A DNA stretch of 64,000 nucleotides from Paenibacillus albidus (lineage in GTDB: Bacteria > Bacillota > Bacilli > Paenibacillales > Paenibacillaceae), in contig NZ_BMKR01000020.1 in assembly GCF_014644435.1 (NCBI RefSeq), positions 51,539-115,538 of the forward strand, read 5' to 3'. Every line of letters starts with the position of its first letter. Position 1 is the first letter of the stretch. Position numbers and translations under genes: made by a program. Under the pieces are notes generated by a model. It was not told where the DNA came from and did no database searches. It saw only the letters and a program-made list of their open reading frames with translations. Below are positions 6,596 through 15,079 of the stretch, piece by piece.

Positions 6596-8956
6596 ATGGC
6601 AGAAATGATTAAGGGGTTCGCCGAGCTGGAGCCTGAGCTTTGGGTAGGGGCAGGGGGGAAGGGGATGATGTTGTCCCGGATGTTTCAAGCAGGTTACCCT
6701 GTACCTGATGGGTTTATTGTCATGCCTTCCTCGTTTGAAGGAGATCAATTAAGGAAAGCGGCCTGGGAGCAGTGCGTGGAGCGATTGAACCGGCTCCGAG
6801 AGCTCCGGCCGGATGCGTCCTTTGCCGTCCGGTCCTCCGCCTTGAGCGAAGACTCGGCGGCAGCTTCTTTTGCCGGGGAGTTTGATACGGTGCTGAATGT
6901 GCGGACAGATGAAGAGATTCGGGAGGCTTTATTTACAGTTCTTCATTCCAAATATGCCAAAAGAGTGCAGGTATACAGCGCTGTTCAAGGCGTGGATTCA
7001 GCGCATCAGCTTGCAGTTGTCGTCCAATTGATGGTGCCATCCGAGATTTCAGGCGTGCTGTTTACAGCTGATCCCATTACGGGAAGCCGTATGGCGATGC
7101 CCGGAAATTATGTCCATGGATTGGGCGAACAGCTCGTCTCGGGTGAGAGTAACGCCTATTCGTTCACCCTCTCCAGAAAGGGGAGGGAATATGAGGGACC
7201 ACGTGAATTTAAGCGGTATGCGGGCCGGTTGGCATTGTATGGGGCCAGACTTGAGCGGGAGCTGGGCGTTCCCCAGGATATCGAATGGGCTGTTGCCGCG
7301 GGCAAGATTTATCTTTTGCAGACCAGGCCCATTACAACCTTAACTCCGGGCAATCGCGATACCTTTGCCATAAACGACTCCTTGACCGGGGATTATCTCT
7401 GGACCAATAATAATGTAGGCGAATCGATATCCGATGTATTCACCCCTTTGAGCTGGTCCGTTCTCCGGGCTTTGGATGAAGAGCATAACGTCATACCGGG
7501 GCAGTATATTTTTTCCGGAAATATTTGTGGAAGAGTGTATGCTAATGTTAGTCTGTCGGTATCCCTGTTCTCGTCATTGGGGCTGAACATAAAGCCTATA
7601 TTGCGAAAAATGAGCCGTGTGTTTGGAGAAATACCGGAAGGGATGAGTGTGCCTGTGCATCCGTTCTCCAAGCGTGAACTGGTCAAGACAGTTCTGCCCA
7701 AAATCATATACAGCATGAAGCGGGTCAATGAGGCGGTCCGGAATTCTCCTCGGCATTTGAAGGAGTCACCACAGTGGTGCAGAGAAATGACGGCTATGCT
7801 GCAGGAAGCCCAGACCAGGGATGAATTGCTGCGTTTGTGGAACAGTGAACTGTGGCCGCATAATGTAAAGGCCATGTGGTCCGGGCTTGAAGCCCATGCC
7901 GCCAAGATGCAGAAAATGGAGAAACTGCTCGGCAAGCTGACCCTCTTGGTTGGAGAGGAGGATGCGAATATACTCCTTTCGAGCGCCGGGAACGGTTCAA
8001 AGCTGGCGAGCTTGGGGCCGCTGACGGGAATCTCAAGGGTGGTCAAGGGAGAACTTAGCCGCAAGGAGTATACTGAGAAGTACGGACACCGCGGCCCGCA
8101 TGAGTTCGAGTTATCCATTCCCGATCCGGGAGAAGACGAGGCATGGCTGGAGCAGCATATCGCCGAATATCACAAGGCACCGCTGGATGTGGAAGAGCTA
8201 TTGCGACAACAACGGATACGGGCCGAAGAGGCCTCGGCCAGACTGGAACGCAATTACCCGCAAAAAGTGAAACGGCTATCCAGGCAAATCGCAGCATGTA
8301 CGGAAGGCCCGCGTCTGCGGGAGGCGGTTCGTTCAGAATGGACAAGAACTTTTCGGGTAAACCGTGTGTTTGCATTAAAGGCCGGTGAACTTGCGGGTAT
8401 CGGTGATGATATATTTTTTCTGTACCTTGATGAAATTCTGGATTGGCTTGCCGGAGGCGAATTGTCTGCTGTAAGATTTATTTCGGAGCGAAAAGAAATG
8501 TATCTCAAATATCAATCCCTGCCGCCGTTGCCCTCGATGATCCGCGGCCGGTTCGATCCATGGATCTGGCAGAAGGATCCCCACCGGAGACTGGATTATT
8601 ATGATGCCTCCATACCCATTGAACGCCCGGACACCGAAAGCCTGAGAGGTTTTGCCGGAGCTGCCGGGCGTATTGAAGGGCAGGTACGCGTTCTGAGCCG
8701 TCCAGAGGATGGTGATCAGCTGTTGGCCGGTGAAATTCTGGTGGCTGCGACGACCAATGTGGGCTGGACTCCGCTTTTTCCAAGGGCTGCAGCTATTATT
8801 ACTGATATTGGTGCTCCACTCTCACATGCTGCCATTGTCGCCCGGGAATTGGGGATTCCGGCTGTTGTCGGGTGCGGCACCGCAACCACAAGGCTGAAGA
8901 CTGGAGACCGCGTGGTCGTGGACGGTGGGCAAGGCCTTATACAAATCATTAGTTAA
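6596..8956 (+). CDS. PEP-synthase/rifampicin-phosphotransferase-like dikinase
   Basis: 786 residues from the ATG at 6596, preceded by GGGAGTG at a 7-nt distance. The first 270 residues are the pyruvate-phosphate-dikinase ATP-binding domain: GGKGMMLSRM near residue 20, VRSSALSEDS near 80, FTADPITGSR, and DIEWAVAAGKIYLLQTRP. The C-terminus is the mobile phosphohistidine domain, GAPLSHAAIVARELGIPAVV with His744. The middle is a large helical domain. This order (ATP domain, middle, His domain) matches PEP synthase-like enzymes and rifampicin phosphotransferase. Family members transfer beta-phosphate to pyruvate or to a drug, and sequence reading cannot decide which. I saw no rifamycin-associated element upstream. 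A TetR gene 24 nt downstream suggests inducible expression. Confidence 0.82.
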   Translation: MAEMIKGFAELEPELWVGAGGKGMMLSRMFQAGYPVPDGFIVMPSSFEGDQLRKAAWEQCVERLNRLRELRPDASFAVRSSALSEDSAAASFAGEFDTVLNVRTDEEIREALFTVLHSKYAKRVQVYSAVQGVDSAHQLAVVVQLMVPSEISGVLFTADPITGSRMAMPGNYVHGLGEQLVSGESNAYSFTLSRKGREYEGPREFKRYAGRLALYGARLERELGVPQDIEWAVAAGKIYLLQTRPITTLTPGNRDTFAINDSLTGDYLWTNNNVGESISDVFTPLSWSVLRALDEEHNVIPGQYIFSGNICGRVYANVSLSVSLFSSLGLNIKPILRKMSRVFGEIPEGMSVPVHPFSKRELVKTVLPKIIYSMKRVNEAVRNSPRHLKESPQWCREMTAMLQEAQTRDELLRLWNSELWPHNVKAMWSGLEAHAAKMQKMEKLLGKLTLLVGEEDANILLSSAGNGSKLASLGPLTGISRVVKGELSRKEYTEKYGHRGPHEFELSIPDPGEDEAWLEQHIAEYHKAPLDVEELLRQQRIRAEEASARLERNYPQKVKRLSRQIAACTEGPRLREAVRSEWTRTFRVNRVFALKAGELAGIGDDIFFLYLDEILDWLAGGELSAVRFISERKEMYLKYQSLPPLPSMIRGRFDPWIWQKDPHRRLDYYDASIPIERPDTESLRGFAGAAGRIEGQVRVLSRPEDGDQLLAGEILVAATTNVGWTPLFPRAAAIITDIGAPLSHAAIVARELGIPAVVGCGTATTRLKTGDRVVVDGGQGLIQIIS

Positions 8957-8980
8957 ATTCACAGGATGGGAAGTGGCTGA

Positions 8981-9580
8981 ATGTTTTCGGGAGATACACG
9001 GAAGATGGGGCTTCGGGAACGTAAAAAGGCCAAGACTATGGCGTTGGTTCAAAAACACGCCCTGCGCCTCTTTCGCGAACAGGGTTATAAAGCGACTACC
9101 GTGGAGCAGATCGCCGAGGCTGCGGAAATTTCCTACAGTACCTTTTTTCGCTATTTTGCCGGCAAGGAAGAAGTTTTGATCCGCGATAACTATGATCCGC
9201 TGCTGATCAGCACGTTCGAGGCGGAGCCGCTTGGCTTAAGCCCGCTTCAGGCGCTGAAGGATGCCATGCTGTCCGAAATCACCAAACTGTCGGATGAAGA
9301 GCTGGAAACGATGCGTGAACGCAATCAATTAATCTATTCGATTCCGGAATTGAGATCGGCAATGTTAAAGAATATGACCGGAATGACGCAGCTGCTTGCG
9401 GAGCTGTTAGCCTCTCGTACCGGCCGGGAAAAGAATGATTTCGTTGTGCAGACGCTGGCAGGTGCGGTCGTAGGTGTGAATATCTCGGTTATGCTTCATT
9501 ATGCAGAGCACCTGGACGCTGATTTTGGCACATTGCTGGGTGAGGCGCTGGACATGCTGGAACAAGGGTTTCCTCTTTAG
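8981..9580 (+). CDS. TetR/AcrR family transcriptional regulator
   Basis: 199 residues with a typical HTH (about 15-65): LRERKKAKT, then ALRLFREQGYKATTVEQIAEAAEISYSTFFRYFAGKEEVL. The C-terminal half is the helical ligand/dimer domain. The ATG at 8981 has GGGAAGTGG upstream. A second in-frame ATG at 9005, preceded by CGGGAGA, would start at MGLRERK and is equally plausible. The gene follows the dikinase-like enzyme after 24 nt with no terminator between them, so the two are probably co-transcribed and the regulator may control the strong promoter at 6509. Confidence 0.88.
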   Translation: MFSGDTRKMGLRERKKAKTMALVQKHALRLFREQGYKATTVEQIAEAAEISYSTFFRYFAGKEEVLIRDNYDPLLISTFEAEPLGLSPLQALKDAMLSEITKLSDEELETMRERNQLIYSIPELRSAMLKNMTGMTQLLAELLASRTGREKNDFVVQTLAGAVVGVNISVMLHYAEHLDADFGTLLGEALDMLEQGFPL

Positions 9581-9588
9581 CTGGCGGT

Positions 9589-9880
9589 TTAGAACCGGGT
9601 ATGGACACTCTTTTCCAGATTGCGGATGACTTGGTCACTGATAAGGTGGCCCGGGACGCGGCTGATAGCGTACAGAACAGAACCTGCAGCCGGAGAGAAG
9701 CGGGGCGTCGCCAATTTGAAGCTTTTGTGATTGCCGGAGGCCAGCAGCTCAACGCCTCCACCTGATCCTCTTCCGAGTCAGCAATCCCGGCAGCTACTCC
9801 CCGAACCTGATCCGCAGATTCCTTCAAGATCACTAACCATCACCCGGGTGTGGGTGCCTCCGCCATCAATGCCGGGTGAC
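9589..9880 (-). pseudogene. Decayed remnant of a BadF/BcrA/NagK-type kinase
   Basis: No intact gene lies between 9581 and 9942, but the minus strand carries pieces of one ancestral protein. From about 9873 leftward, GIDGGGTHTRVMVSDLEG matches the ATP-binding N-terminus of the BadF/BadG/BcrA/BcrD ATPase and N-acetylglucosamine kinase family. In another frame follows SADQVRGVAAGIAD, like the conserved mid-domain motif. Returning to the first frame, LATPRFSPAAGSVLYAISR matches the family C-terminus, with a stop at 9589-9591. Family members run to about 300 residues; here some 290 nt remain, with an in-frame TGA, frame changes and most of the body deleted. The family identification is from motif memory. 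Confidence 0.65.
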
Positions 9881-9942
9881 AATGTCCTGATTGTTGCCCA
9901 CTTGTTCCTAGGTTACATAGTTTTGTGAGTACAAGTTATGAC

Positions 9943-10524
9943 TTAAGCTCCGCGTCTCCCCATGGCTTCGATTTTGCTCAACCACTTTTCGCGCACCTCG
10001 GGCTTTGAGGTCTTTACTGTGCCGATCTGGGTTATGCGTACTGGCTTGATTCCGCAGAAATTCAGAATGGCCTGCTTCATAATCCGGTGGCCTGCACCGC
10101 GAAGCACCAGCCGGTAGTACCAGCCCGGAGCATCCATCGTAACGAGCAGTCGAGCGGTTTTCCCGGTTAACAACTTCTCGGTCATGACGGAGTTTGGCTT
10201 GGTTTTATAAGCGAACCCCGGAAGAAGCACCCGGTCAAAGAAGCCCTTTAGAATGGCGGGCATCGTTCCCCACCAGGTAGGATAGACAAAGACCAGATGA
10301 TCTGCCCAGCGGATGGTTTCTTGTGCGGCCAGCAAGTCCGGCTCAAGCTCGGTACGTTTGGTATATCCATATTTAAGATTGGGCTCGAAACTAATCTCGC
10401 TAAGGTCAATGGTGCGGACGGTGGCACCGCTGGCGACGGCCCCTTTCGTGTAGGCTGCGGCTAAGGAGTTACAATAACTTTTGGCATAGGGGTGACCGAT
10501 GATGACAGCAATATTCTTCTTCAT
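9943..10524 (-). CDS. NAD(P)H dehydrogenase (quinone)-like flavodoxin-fold oxidoreductase
   Basis: 193 residues. The N-terminal beta strand and flavin phosphate loop read IIGHPYAKSYCNSLA, and the second flavin contact is FVYPTWWGTMPAILKGFFDRV (about 78-98), the hallmark of the NQO/MdaB/KefF-type flavodoxin_2 family. GFAYK follows. It should reduce quinones or azo compounds with two electrons using FMN or FAD. It is divergent from an AraC regulator gene, with 115 nt between the start codons, so that regulator is the likely controller. Confidence 0.88.
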   Translation of the reverse strand: MKKNIAVIIGHPYAKSYCNSLAAAYTKGAVASGATVRTIDLSEISFEPNLKYGYTKRTELEPDLLAAQETIRWADHLVFVYPTWWGTMPAILKGFFDRVLLPGFAYKTKPNSVMTEKLLTGKTARLLVTMDAPGWYYRLVLRGAGHRIMKQAILNFCGIKPVRITQIGTVKTSKPEVREKWLSKIEAMGRRGA

Positions 10525-10639
10525 TTCTTATCCTCCAGTGGTAAAATAGGTATACTGTAATTCTATAGTTAAGAGCGGGTTCTACCTATGATGGAAGACG
10601 CAAAAAACATGTTCATTTATGCAAAGGAGGGAGTCGGCC

Positions 10640-11659
10640 ATGGATAGACAGGGAGTATCAGTGTCTCTGCTGTTTCCCGTAATGAAGACGATAGGGCGGC
10701 TTGGTTATGACTGGGATGCCTTCTGCCGGTACGCCGGAATCGATCCCGACCTGTTCCATAATGCTGAAGCCCGAATTGCAGAGCCGGAATTTGAACGTAT
10801 GACAAAGGCGGCTGCATTGTACACAGGTGACGAGCTGTTTGGATTGCATCAAGGACAGCATATGAGCATTTCGGATTTGGGTGTGCTGGGTTATGTGATG
10901 CTGCATTCGCAGACACTTGGGCAGGCGTTAGCCGCTTATCAGAAATACAATTTTATTGTCTGCAGCGGCTTCAACGCCAAGCTGGAGATACAGGGAGAAG
11001 ACGCAGTGATTTCCCTGTTCATCAATGATTCGCCTGCCCTTCCAAGCAGGCACTGCATGGAGGATATGACGGCTTCATTTTACCAGATGCTGCTAGGGTT
11101 GAGCCGCCGCTCCATCCCCCTTAAGGCGGTGCAATTCATGCATGACCAGCCGCCCGGGATAGCGGAGGAGTATGTGAGAGGTTTTGGCGTCACACCGCAG
11201 TTCAACCAAAAGGCCAACACGTTAACGGTTGCTAAAGAGGTTATGGAGTATCCGGTGCTGGGTGCAGACCGGCGGCTGCTGGGGATATTCGAAGGGATTG
11301 CCGAAGAGGTAAGGATGAAGCTTACCCAAGGTTCGGTGTTAACGGGTGAATTGTACAAGTGGATTATTGACTGCATGCCGACCTATTTTCCGGCGTTGCA
11401 GGATGCCGCGCGGCATATGCATCTCAGTGTGCGAACGCTGCAGGCCCGGCTGAAGGCGGAGAATACCTCGTACAACCGTTTGGCGAATGAAGTCCGCAAG
11501 GAGCTGGCCATTCATTACTTGGCGAAGCCGGAGTATACCATCGCCGAGATTGCCTATCTGTTGCATTTCTCGGAGCCAAGCGCTTTCCAGTCCGCATTCC
11601 GCAAATGGACAGGAGCCGCCCCCGGTGAGTACAGGCATCGTATAGAAGTGCTGAAGTGA
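10640..11659 (+). CDS. AraC family transcriptional regulator (OruR/ArgR type)
   Basis: 339 residues from the ATG at 10640, which has AAAGGAGGG ten bases upstream. Residues 10-200 resemble the arabinose-binding-like ligand domain of the OruR subgroup: LLFPVMKTIGRLGYDWDAF, then GLHQGQHMSISDLGVLGYVM. The C-terminal 100 residues carry two HTH motifs: DAARHMHLSVRTLQARLK and IAEIAYLLHFSEPSAFQSAF, ending WTGAAPGEYR. This subgroup usually senses small amino acids or quorum-like molecules; the ligand here is unknown. The divergent quinone reductase is its probable target. Confidence 0.9.
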   Translation: MDRQGVSVSLLFPVMKTIGRLGYDWDAFCRYAGIDPDLFHNAEARIAEPEFERMTKAAALYTGDELFGLHQGQHMSISDLGVLGYVMLHSQTLGQALAAYQKYNFIVCSGFNAKLEIQGEDAVISLFINDSPALPSRHCMEDMTASFYQMLLGLSRRSIPLKAVQFMHDQPPGIAEEYVRGFGVTPQFNQKANTLTVAKEVMEYPVLGADRRLLGIFEGIAEEVRMKLTQGSVLTGELYKWIIDCMPTYFPALQDAARHMHLSVRTLQARLKAENTSYNRLANEVRKELAIHYLAKPEYTIAEIAYLLHFSEPSAFQSAFRKWTGAAPGEYRHRIEVLK

Positions 11660-11684
11660 GCAGGGGCTTAATTTTCCTATGGAT

Positions 11685-11735
11685 GCATGAATTGGGCTGA
11701 ATCGTCCACAATAACACAGGATGAACAATTCATGC
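11685..11735. repeat. 10-bp inverted repeat around the start region of a secreted-protein gene
   Basis: GCATGAATTG (11685-11694) and CAATTCATGC (11726-11735) form a perfect inverted repeat with a 31-nt gap, between the AraC stop and the ribosome site at 11738. It could be an operator or a weak hairpin, but there is no T-run. Confidence 0.35.
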
Positions 11736-11753
11736 TTGAAGGAGAATGTATGT

Positions 11754-12405
11754 ATGGCAAGATTCGTAAAAATAATGTTGATCTGCATGTTCCTCACCTC
11801 AGGGTTGACGCCGGTCCGTGCTGAGGCCGCAGTAGACAAACAGGTAAAGATGCAGAAAAAATGCCTAAGCCCGGCTATGGCCCAGCTTCAAGCCGACTTA
11901 AAGAAAGCTCTGGATTGACCATGTATTCTGGACGAGAGGTTACATCGTAAGTGCGGTAGCAGGTCTGGAGGACCAGGAGGAAGTGCTGGCCAGGCTGCTG
12001 AAGAATCAGCAGGATATCGGCGATGCCATTAAGCCTTATTATGGTGAAGCGGCAGGCAATAAGCTGACCGAGCTGCTGCGTGAGCATATCCTGATTGCCG
12101 GAAAAGTGGTTGAAGCTGCGAAGGCCGGCAATTCACTTGAGCTGGACAAAGCCAACAAAGCATGGCACCGCAATGCCGATGATATTGCGTTATTCCTCAG
12201 CAAAGCCAATCCGAACTGGCCCAATCAGGCGCTGAAGGACTTGCTGTACACCCATCTGCAAGTGCTCACTGAGGCAGCCACGGCCCGGATCGCAAAGAAC
12301 TGGGAAGCGGAAATCGCCGCCACCGATAAAGGGGAAGACCATATCATCAAGCTTGCGGATACCCTAAGCACAGGGATTATCAAGCAATTCCCTGATAAAT
12401 TCTAA
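11754..12405 (+). pseudogene. Secreted helical protein gene, broken by a frameshift
   Basis: The start is ATG 11754, eight bases after GAAGGAGA. A signal peptide reads MARFVKIMLICMFLTSGL, with cleavage likely after the Ala of RAEA. The frame stops at 11918, but protein-like sequence continues in the next frame from about 11908: WIDHVFWTRGYIVSAVAGLE, then helical sequence to KQFPDKF at 12405. Removing one A from the AAA at 11904-11906 joins the two halves into one protein of about 216 residues. I recall similar unnamed helical exported proteins in Paenibacillus but no function. It may be a true pseudogene or a sequencing error. A strong terminator follows. Confidence 0.7.
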
Positions 12406-12417
12406 AGACCGCAATAC

Positions 12418-12468
12418 AAACGGGGGTGTCCCAAACGCCATGTGCGCTAGGGACACCCCCGTTTCGGT
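12418..12468 (+). terminator. Rho-independent terminator with 15-bp stem
   Basis: AAACGGGGGTGTCCC pairs perfectly with GGGACACCCCCGTTT around a 17-nt loop, 13 nt after the broken secreted-protein gene. Confidence 0.85.
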
Positions 12469-12670
12469 TGAACCGCCGACGAACAGAACGGCAGCGAGCG
12501 GTGTGAACACGATGGATATAAGCCCATTTCTAACCTGTAAACTTCGCCATCGCGCCGTAACTCCCCTTGTTTTAATAAAAAAAATTTGAGACAATAAGTA
12601 AGCATTGTTCCCATAACGTATGCAGGGTAGAATAGAACTGAACGTTAACGTCTTGAAAAGAGGATAAGGA

Positions 12671-13750
12671 ATGAATAAATCATCCATTTATGGATTAACT
12701 TTTGAACAATTGACGTCATGGCTGTCCGAACACGGGCATAAGAAATTCCGGGCCACCCAGGTCTGGGACTATCTGTACCGGAAGCGGATTACCGATTTCG
12801 CGGAAATGACTGATGTGAATACAGATTGTGTACAGCTGCTCGCGGAGCATTATGTGATTCAGACGATGGAGGAGCATGTGAAGCAGGAATCTGCAGATGG
12901 TACTCTCAAGTTCTTATTTCGGCTGGCCGACGGCAATCTGATTGAGACGGTGCTGATGAAGCAGAAATACGGCTTGTCCGTATGTGTGACCACTCAGGTA
13001 GGGTGTAATATCGGCTGCAGCTTCTGCGCCAGCGGCCTGCTCGCCAAAAGCCGCGATCTGTCCAGCGGAGAGATTGTGGAGCAGATTATGAAGGTTCAGC
13101 AGCATTTGGATACGGCGAACCGGGAGCAGAAAGTCAGCCACGTAGTGGTGATGGGGATTGGCGAGCCGTTTGACAACTTTGCGAACCTGCTCGATTTCCT
13201 GGCAATTATCAAGGACCACAAAGGGCTGGCCATTGCGGGCAAAGGGATTACGGTATCGACCAGCGGACTGGCAGGCAAAATCAAGGAGTTCGCGGATGCG
13301 AACACTCAGGTGAACCTGGCGATTTCTCTCCATGCGCCGAATAATGAGCTGCGCACGCAGATTATGAAGATCAATAAGGCTATTCCGATTGAGAAGCTGA
13401 TGTTGGCCATTGATTATTATCTGGAGCGGACCAACCGCAGAATCACCCTGGAGTATATCCTGATGAAGGATGTCAATGACCGACGGGAGCATGCGCTGGA
13501 GCTGGCGGAATTGATCGCGGACCGGCGGCAGCTTGTGAATGTGAACCTGATTCCTTACAATCCGGTGGATGAGCACAGCCAATACCAGCGGAGTGAGCGG
13601 GAGACGGTGCGGGCATTCTTTGACACCTTGAAGAAACAAGGTGTCAGCGTAAGCACCCGCCTCGAGCATGGCGTGGACATTGACGCCGCCTGCGGACAGC
13701 TGCGCAGCAAGCAGATCAAGAAGGCAAAAGACACGGTCGCGGCAGGGTAG
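12671..13750 (+). CDS. rlmN: 23S rRNA (adenine-2503-C2) methyltransferase, RlmN/Cfr family
   Basis: A 359-residue radical-SAM enzyme. The cluster motif CxxxCxxC is GCNIGCSFCAS (Cys112, 116, 119), and the conserved Glu in NLIETVLM corresponds to the family's upstream acidic residue. GIGEPFDN and STSGL form the SAM site, and the methyl-accepting Cys lies in DIDAACGQLR (about Cys341). RlmN dimethylates A2503 of 23S rRNA and certain tRNAs; Cfr relatives modify C8 and confer resistance. The CNIGCSFCASGLL form and the DIDAACGQL ending fit RlmN better than Cfr. The start has AAGAGGATAAGG upstream. A genome often holds a second copy, so this could be the paralogue. Confidence 0.86.
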   Translation: MNKSSIYGLTFEQLTSWLSEHGHKKFRATQVWDYLYRKRITDFAEMTDVNTDCVQLLAEHYVIQTMEEHVKQESADGTLKFLFRLADGNLIETVLMKQKYGLSVCVTTQVGCNIGCSFCASGLLAKSRDLSSGEIVEQIMKVQQHLDTANREQKVSHVVVMGIGEPFDNFANLLDFLAIIKDHKGLAIAGKGITVSTSGLAGKIKEFADANTQVNLAISLHAPNNELRTQIMKINKAIPIEKLMLAIDYYLERTNRRITLEYILMKDVNDRREHALELAELIADRRQLVNVNLIPYNPVDEHSQYQRSERETVRAFFDTLKKQGVSVSTRLEHGVDIDAACGQLRSKQIKKAKDTVAAG

Positions 13751-13763
13751 GATTCGAATATCA

Positions 13764-13799
13764 ACGGTTACCGTCCGGTTATGGGCGGTGGCCTTTTTT
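13764..13799 (+). terminator. Rho-independent terminator after rlmN
   Basis: ACCGTCC (with one G-T wobble) pairs with GGGCGGT, followed by GGCCTTTTTTG. It lies about 15 nt after the rlmN stop. Confidence 0.7.
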
Positions 13800-13846
13800 G
13801 TGATACAATATCTTGGCAGTCATTAGGAAATGAGGTCGAAGAAGCG

Positions 13847-14134
13847 ATGCTGACAATCAAAGGCCACAGTGTGGAGATTCTAAAGGACCCTTTCGGTATT
13901 CTTACCGGCAAGCGGTATGAGTTCCTCGTCAATCTGGACGTTCCGGAGGAGGATGAGCTATATACAGACAACGGGGTGTCTGCCCGTGTCATTGTCAAAG
14001 CGGAGGAAGAGGCGGTAAGTATCGTCAGCTGCGATTTGCAGGAGACGACTACCGGACGGATTCTGGAGTTTGATATGGAAGATGACGAAGAAGCCGAGCT
14101 GCTCCAGTTCTGCAAAGAACATTTGCCGGAATAA
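13847..14134 (+). CDS. DUF6509-like small conserved protein
   Basis: 95 residues starting MLTIKGHSVEILKDPFGIL. The acidic, beta-rich sequence (KRYEFLVNLDVPEEDELY, ending LEFDMEDDEEAELLQFCKEH) resembles the DUF6509 family of short Bacillales proteins, whose function is not known. I chose ATG 13847, which follows GAGG and GAAG purine tracts; the open frame extends upstream into the rlmN terminator, which makes the longer version unlikely. It is monocistronic and followed by its own terminator. Confidence 0.75.
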   Translation: MLTIKGHSVEILKDPFGILTGKRYEFLVNLDVPEEDELYTDNGVSARVIVKAEEEAVSIVSCDLQETTTGRILEFDMEDDEEAELLQFCKEHLPE

Positions 14135-14160
14135 GCAGAAGGCTATAAGGCAAGATGAAG

Positions 14161-14189
14161 AGCCCCAGGCAGCGCCTGCGGCTTTTTTG
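14161..14189 (+). terminator. Rho-independent terminator
   Basis: AGCCCCAGGC pairs with GCCTGCGGCT (one mismatch) around a 3-nt loop, followed by six Ts. Confidence 0.8.
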
Positions 14190-14315
14190 AAATATAAGGA
14201 TTTATATGTTTACGCCATAAATCAGTCTTATATTTCTACGAGAAACGGATACCCTCCTCTTCCAGAGGACGGCGAAGCCGTTTCTTCTTGGCATGGGACA
14301 GAGTGTCTCATTCCT

Positions 14316-15065
14316 TTACAGACAGCTTTCCACGTAATAGTGGATTTGCTTGTTCCACCAAGGCCAGTCATGATCGGCGTCATGTCCCCAGTATTCAATC
14401 CGGGCCGGAATCTGTTTATACATCAGCAGCTCCTGAAGCAGACGGGTCTCATGCAGCATTTCATCTTCGAACGCGCCTTGTCCGCAGCAGACAATAATCC
14501 GGCTGTTCCTGTATTGGTTCAGGTAACCCGCATCCTCAAGCTGCGGCAAGTAGTGGAGGGGCGAGTTATAATAAATGTTCCCGTCCAAATGATCTCCAAA
14601 GAAATATTGGGTCGAGTAGACCCCGCTCAGGGCAATCAAGGTATCGAAGAAATGCGGATAGCGGAAAAAGAAATTGGCGCTGTAATAAGCTCCCATGGAG
14701 CACCCGGAGATCAGAATCTTCTGCTCGGCCCCGCCATTGTTCCCCTTGCTCTGATGAAGAATGCCGGGAATCAACTCCCGGGTGATATATTTGTCATATT
14801 GCTCGTGCCGGTTGATCCGCTCCTCTCTATTCCAGTGGGCAGAGAAAAAGGTCTCCCCATCGATGCTGTCGCAGGCCCAAATTTGCAGCTTTCCCGCATC
14901 AATGAATTCGTGCAGCGTCTCAATCATTCCCGAGTCCTCAAATTGATAGAAACGTCCGAGTGAAGTCGGGAAGACCAGCATCGGCTTGCCGGCGTGACCA
15001 TAGATCTTATATTCCATCTCCCGGTTCAGGAAAGAACTGTATTCCTTATGGTAGCTTATCCTCAT
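14316..15065 (-). CDS. Alpha/beta-hydrolase esterase
   Basis: 249 residues of the putative-esterase family. The nucleophile elbow is GCSMGAY (Ser123), a likely acid follows in the C-terminal half, and the catalytic His lies in GHDADHDWPWW near residue 229. YYNSPLHYLP fits the lid region. There is no signal peptide, so it is cytoplasmic. The gene follows an ATP-grasp ligase gene on the same strand with only 14 nt between, so the two enzymes probably share a substrate: the ligase would form an amide or peptide bond and the esterase would release or trim an ester. The substrate is unknown. Confidence 0.85.
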   Translation of the reverse strand: MRISYHKEYSSFLNREMEYKIYGHAGKPMLVFPTSLGRFYQFEDSGMIETLHEFIDAGKLQIWACDSIDGETFFSAHWNREERINRHEQYDKYITRELIPGILHQSKGNNGGAEQKILISGCSMGAYYSANFFFRYPHFFDTLIALSGVYSTQYFFGDHLDGNIYYNSPLHYLPQLEDAGYLNQYRNSRIIVCCGQGAFEDEMLHETRLLQELLMYKQIPARIEYWGHDADHDWPWWNKQIHYYVESCL

Positions 15066-15079
15066 CCCTTAAACACACC

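Noticed and set aside
12671..13750. Cfr-type resistance methyltransferase instead of RlmN
   Set aside because: Sequence around the Cys motif and the C-terminal DIDAACGQL fits RlmN of Firmicutes, and no resistance genes or mobile DNA are adjacent. A tree would settle it.
14070..14963. Plus-strand open frame of 297 codons
   Set aside because: It runs through the terminator at 14161 and is antisense to the esterase with its GCSMGA motif. No ribosome site or domain is seen.
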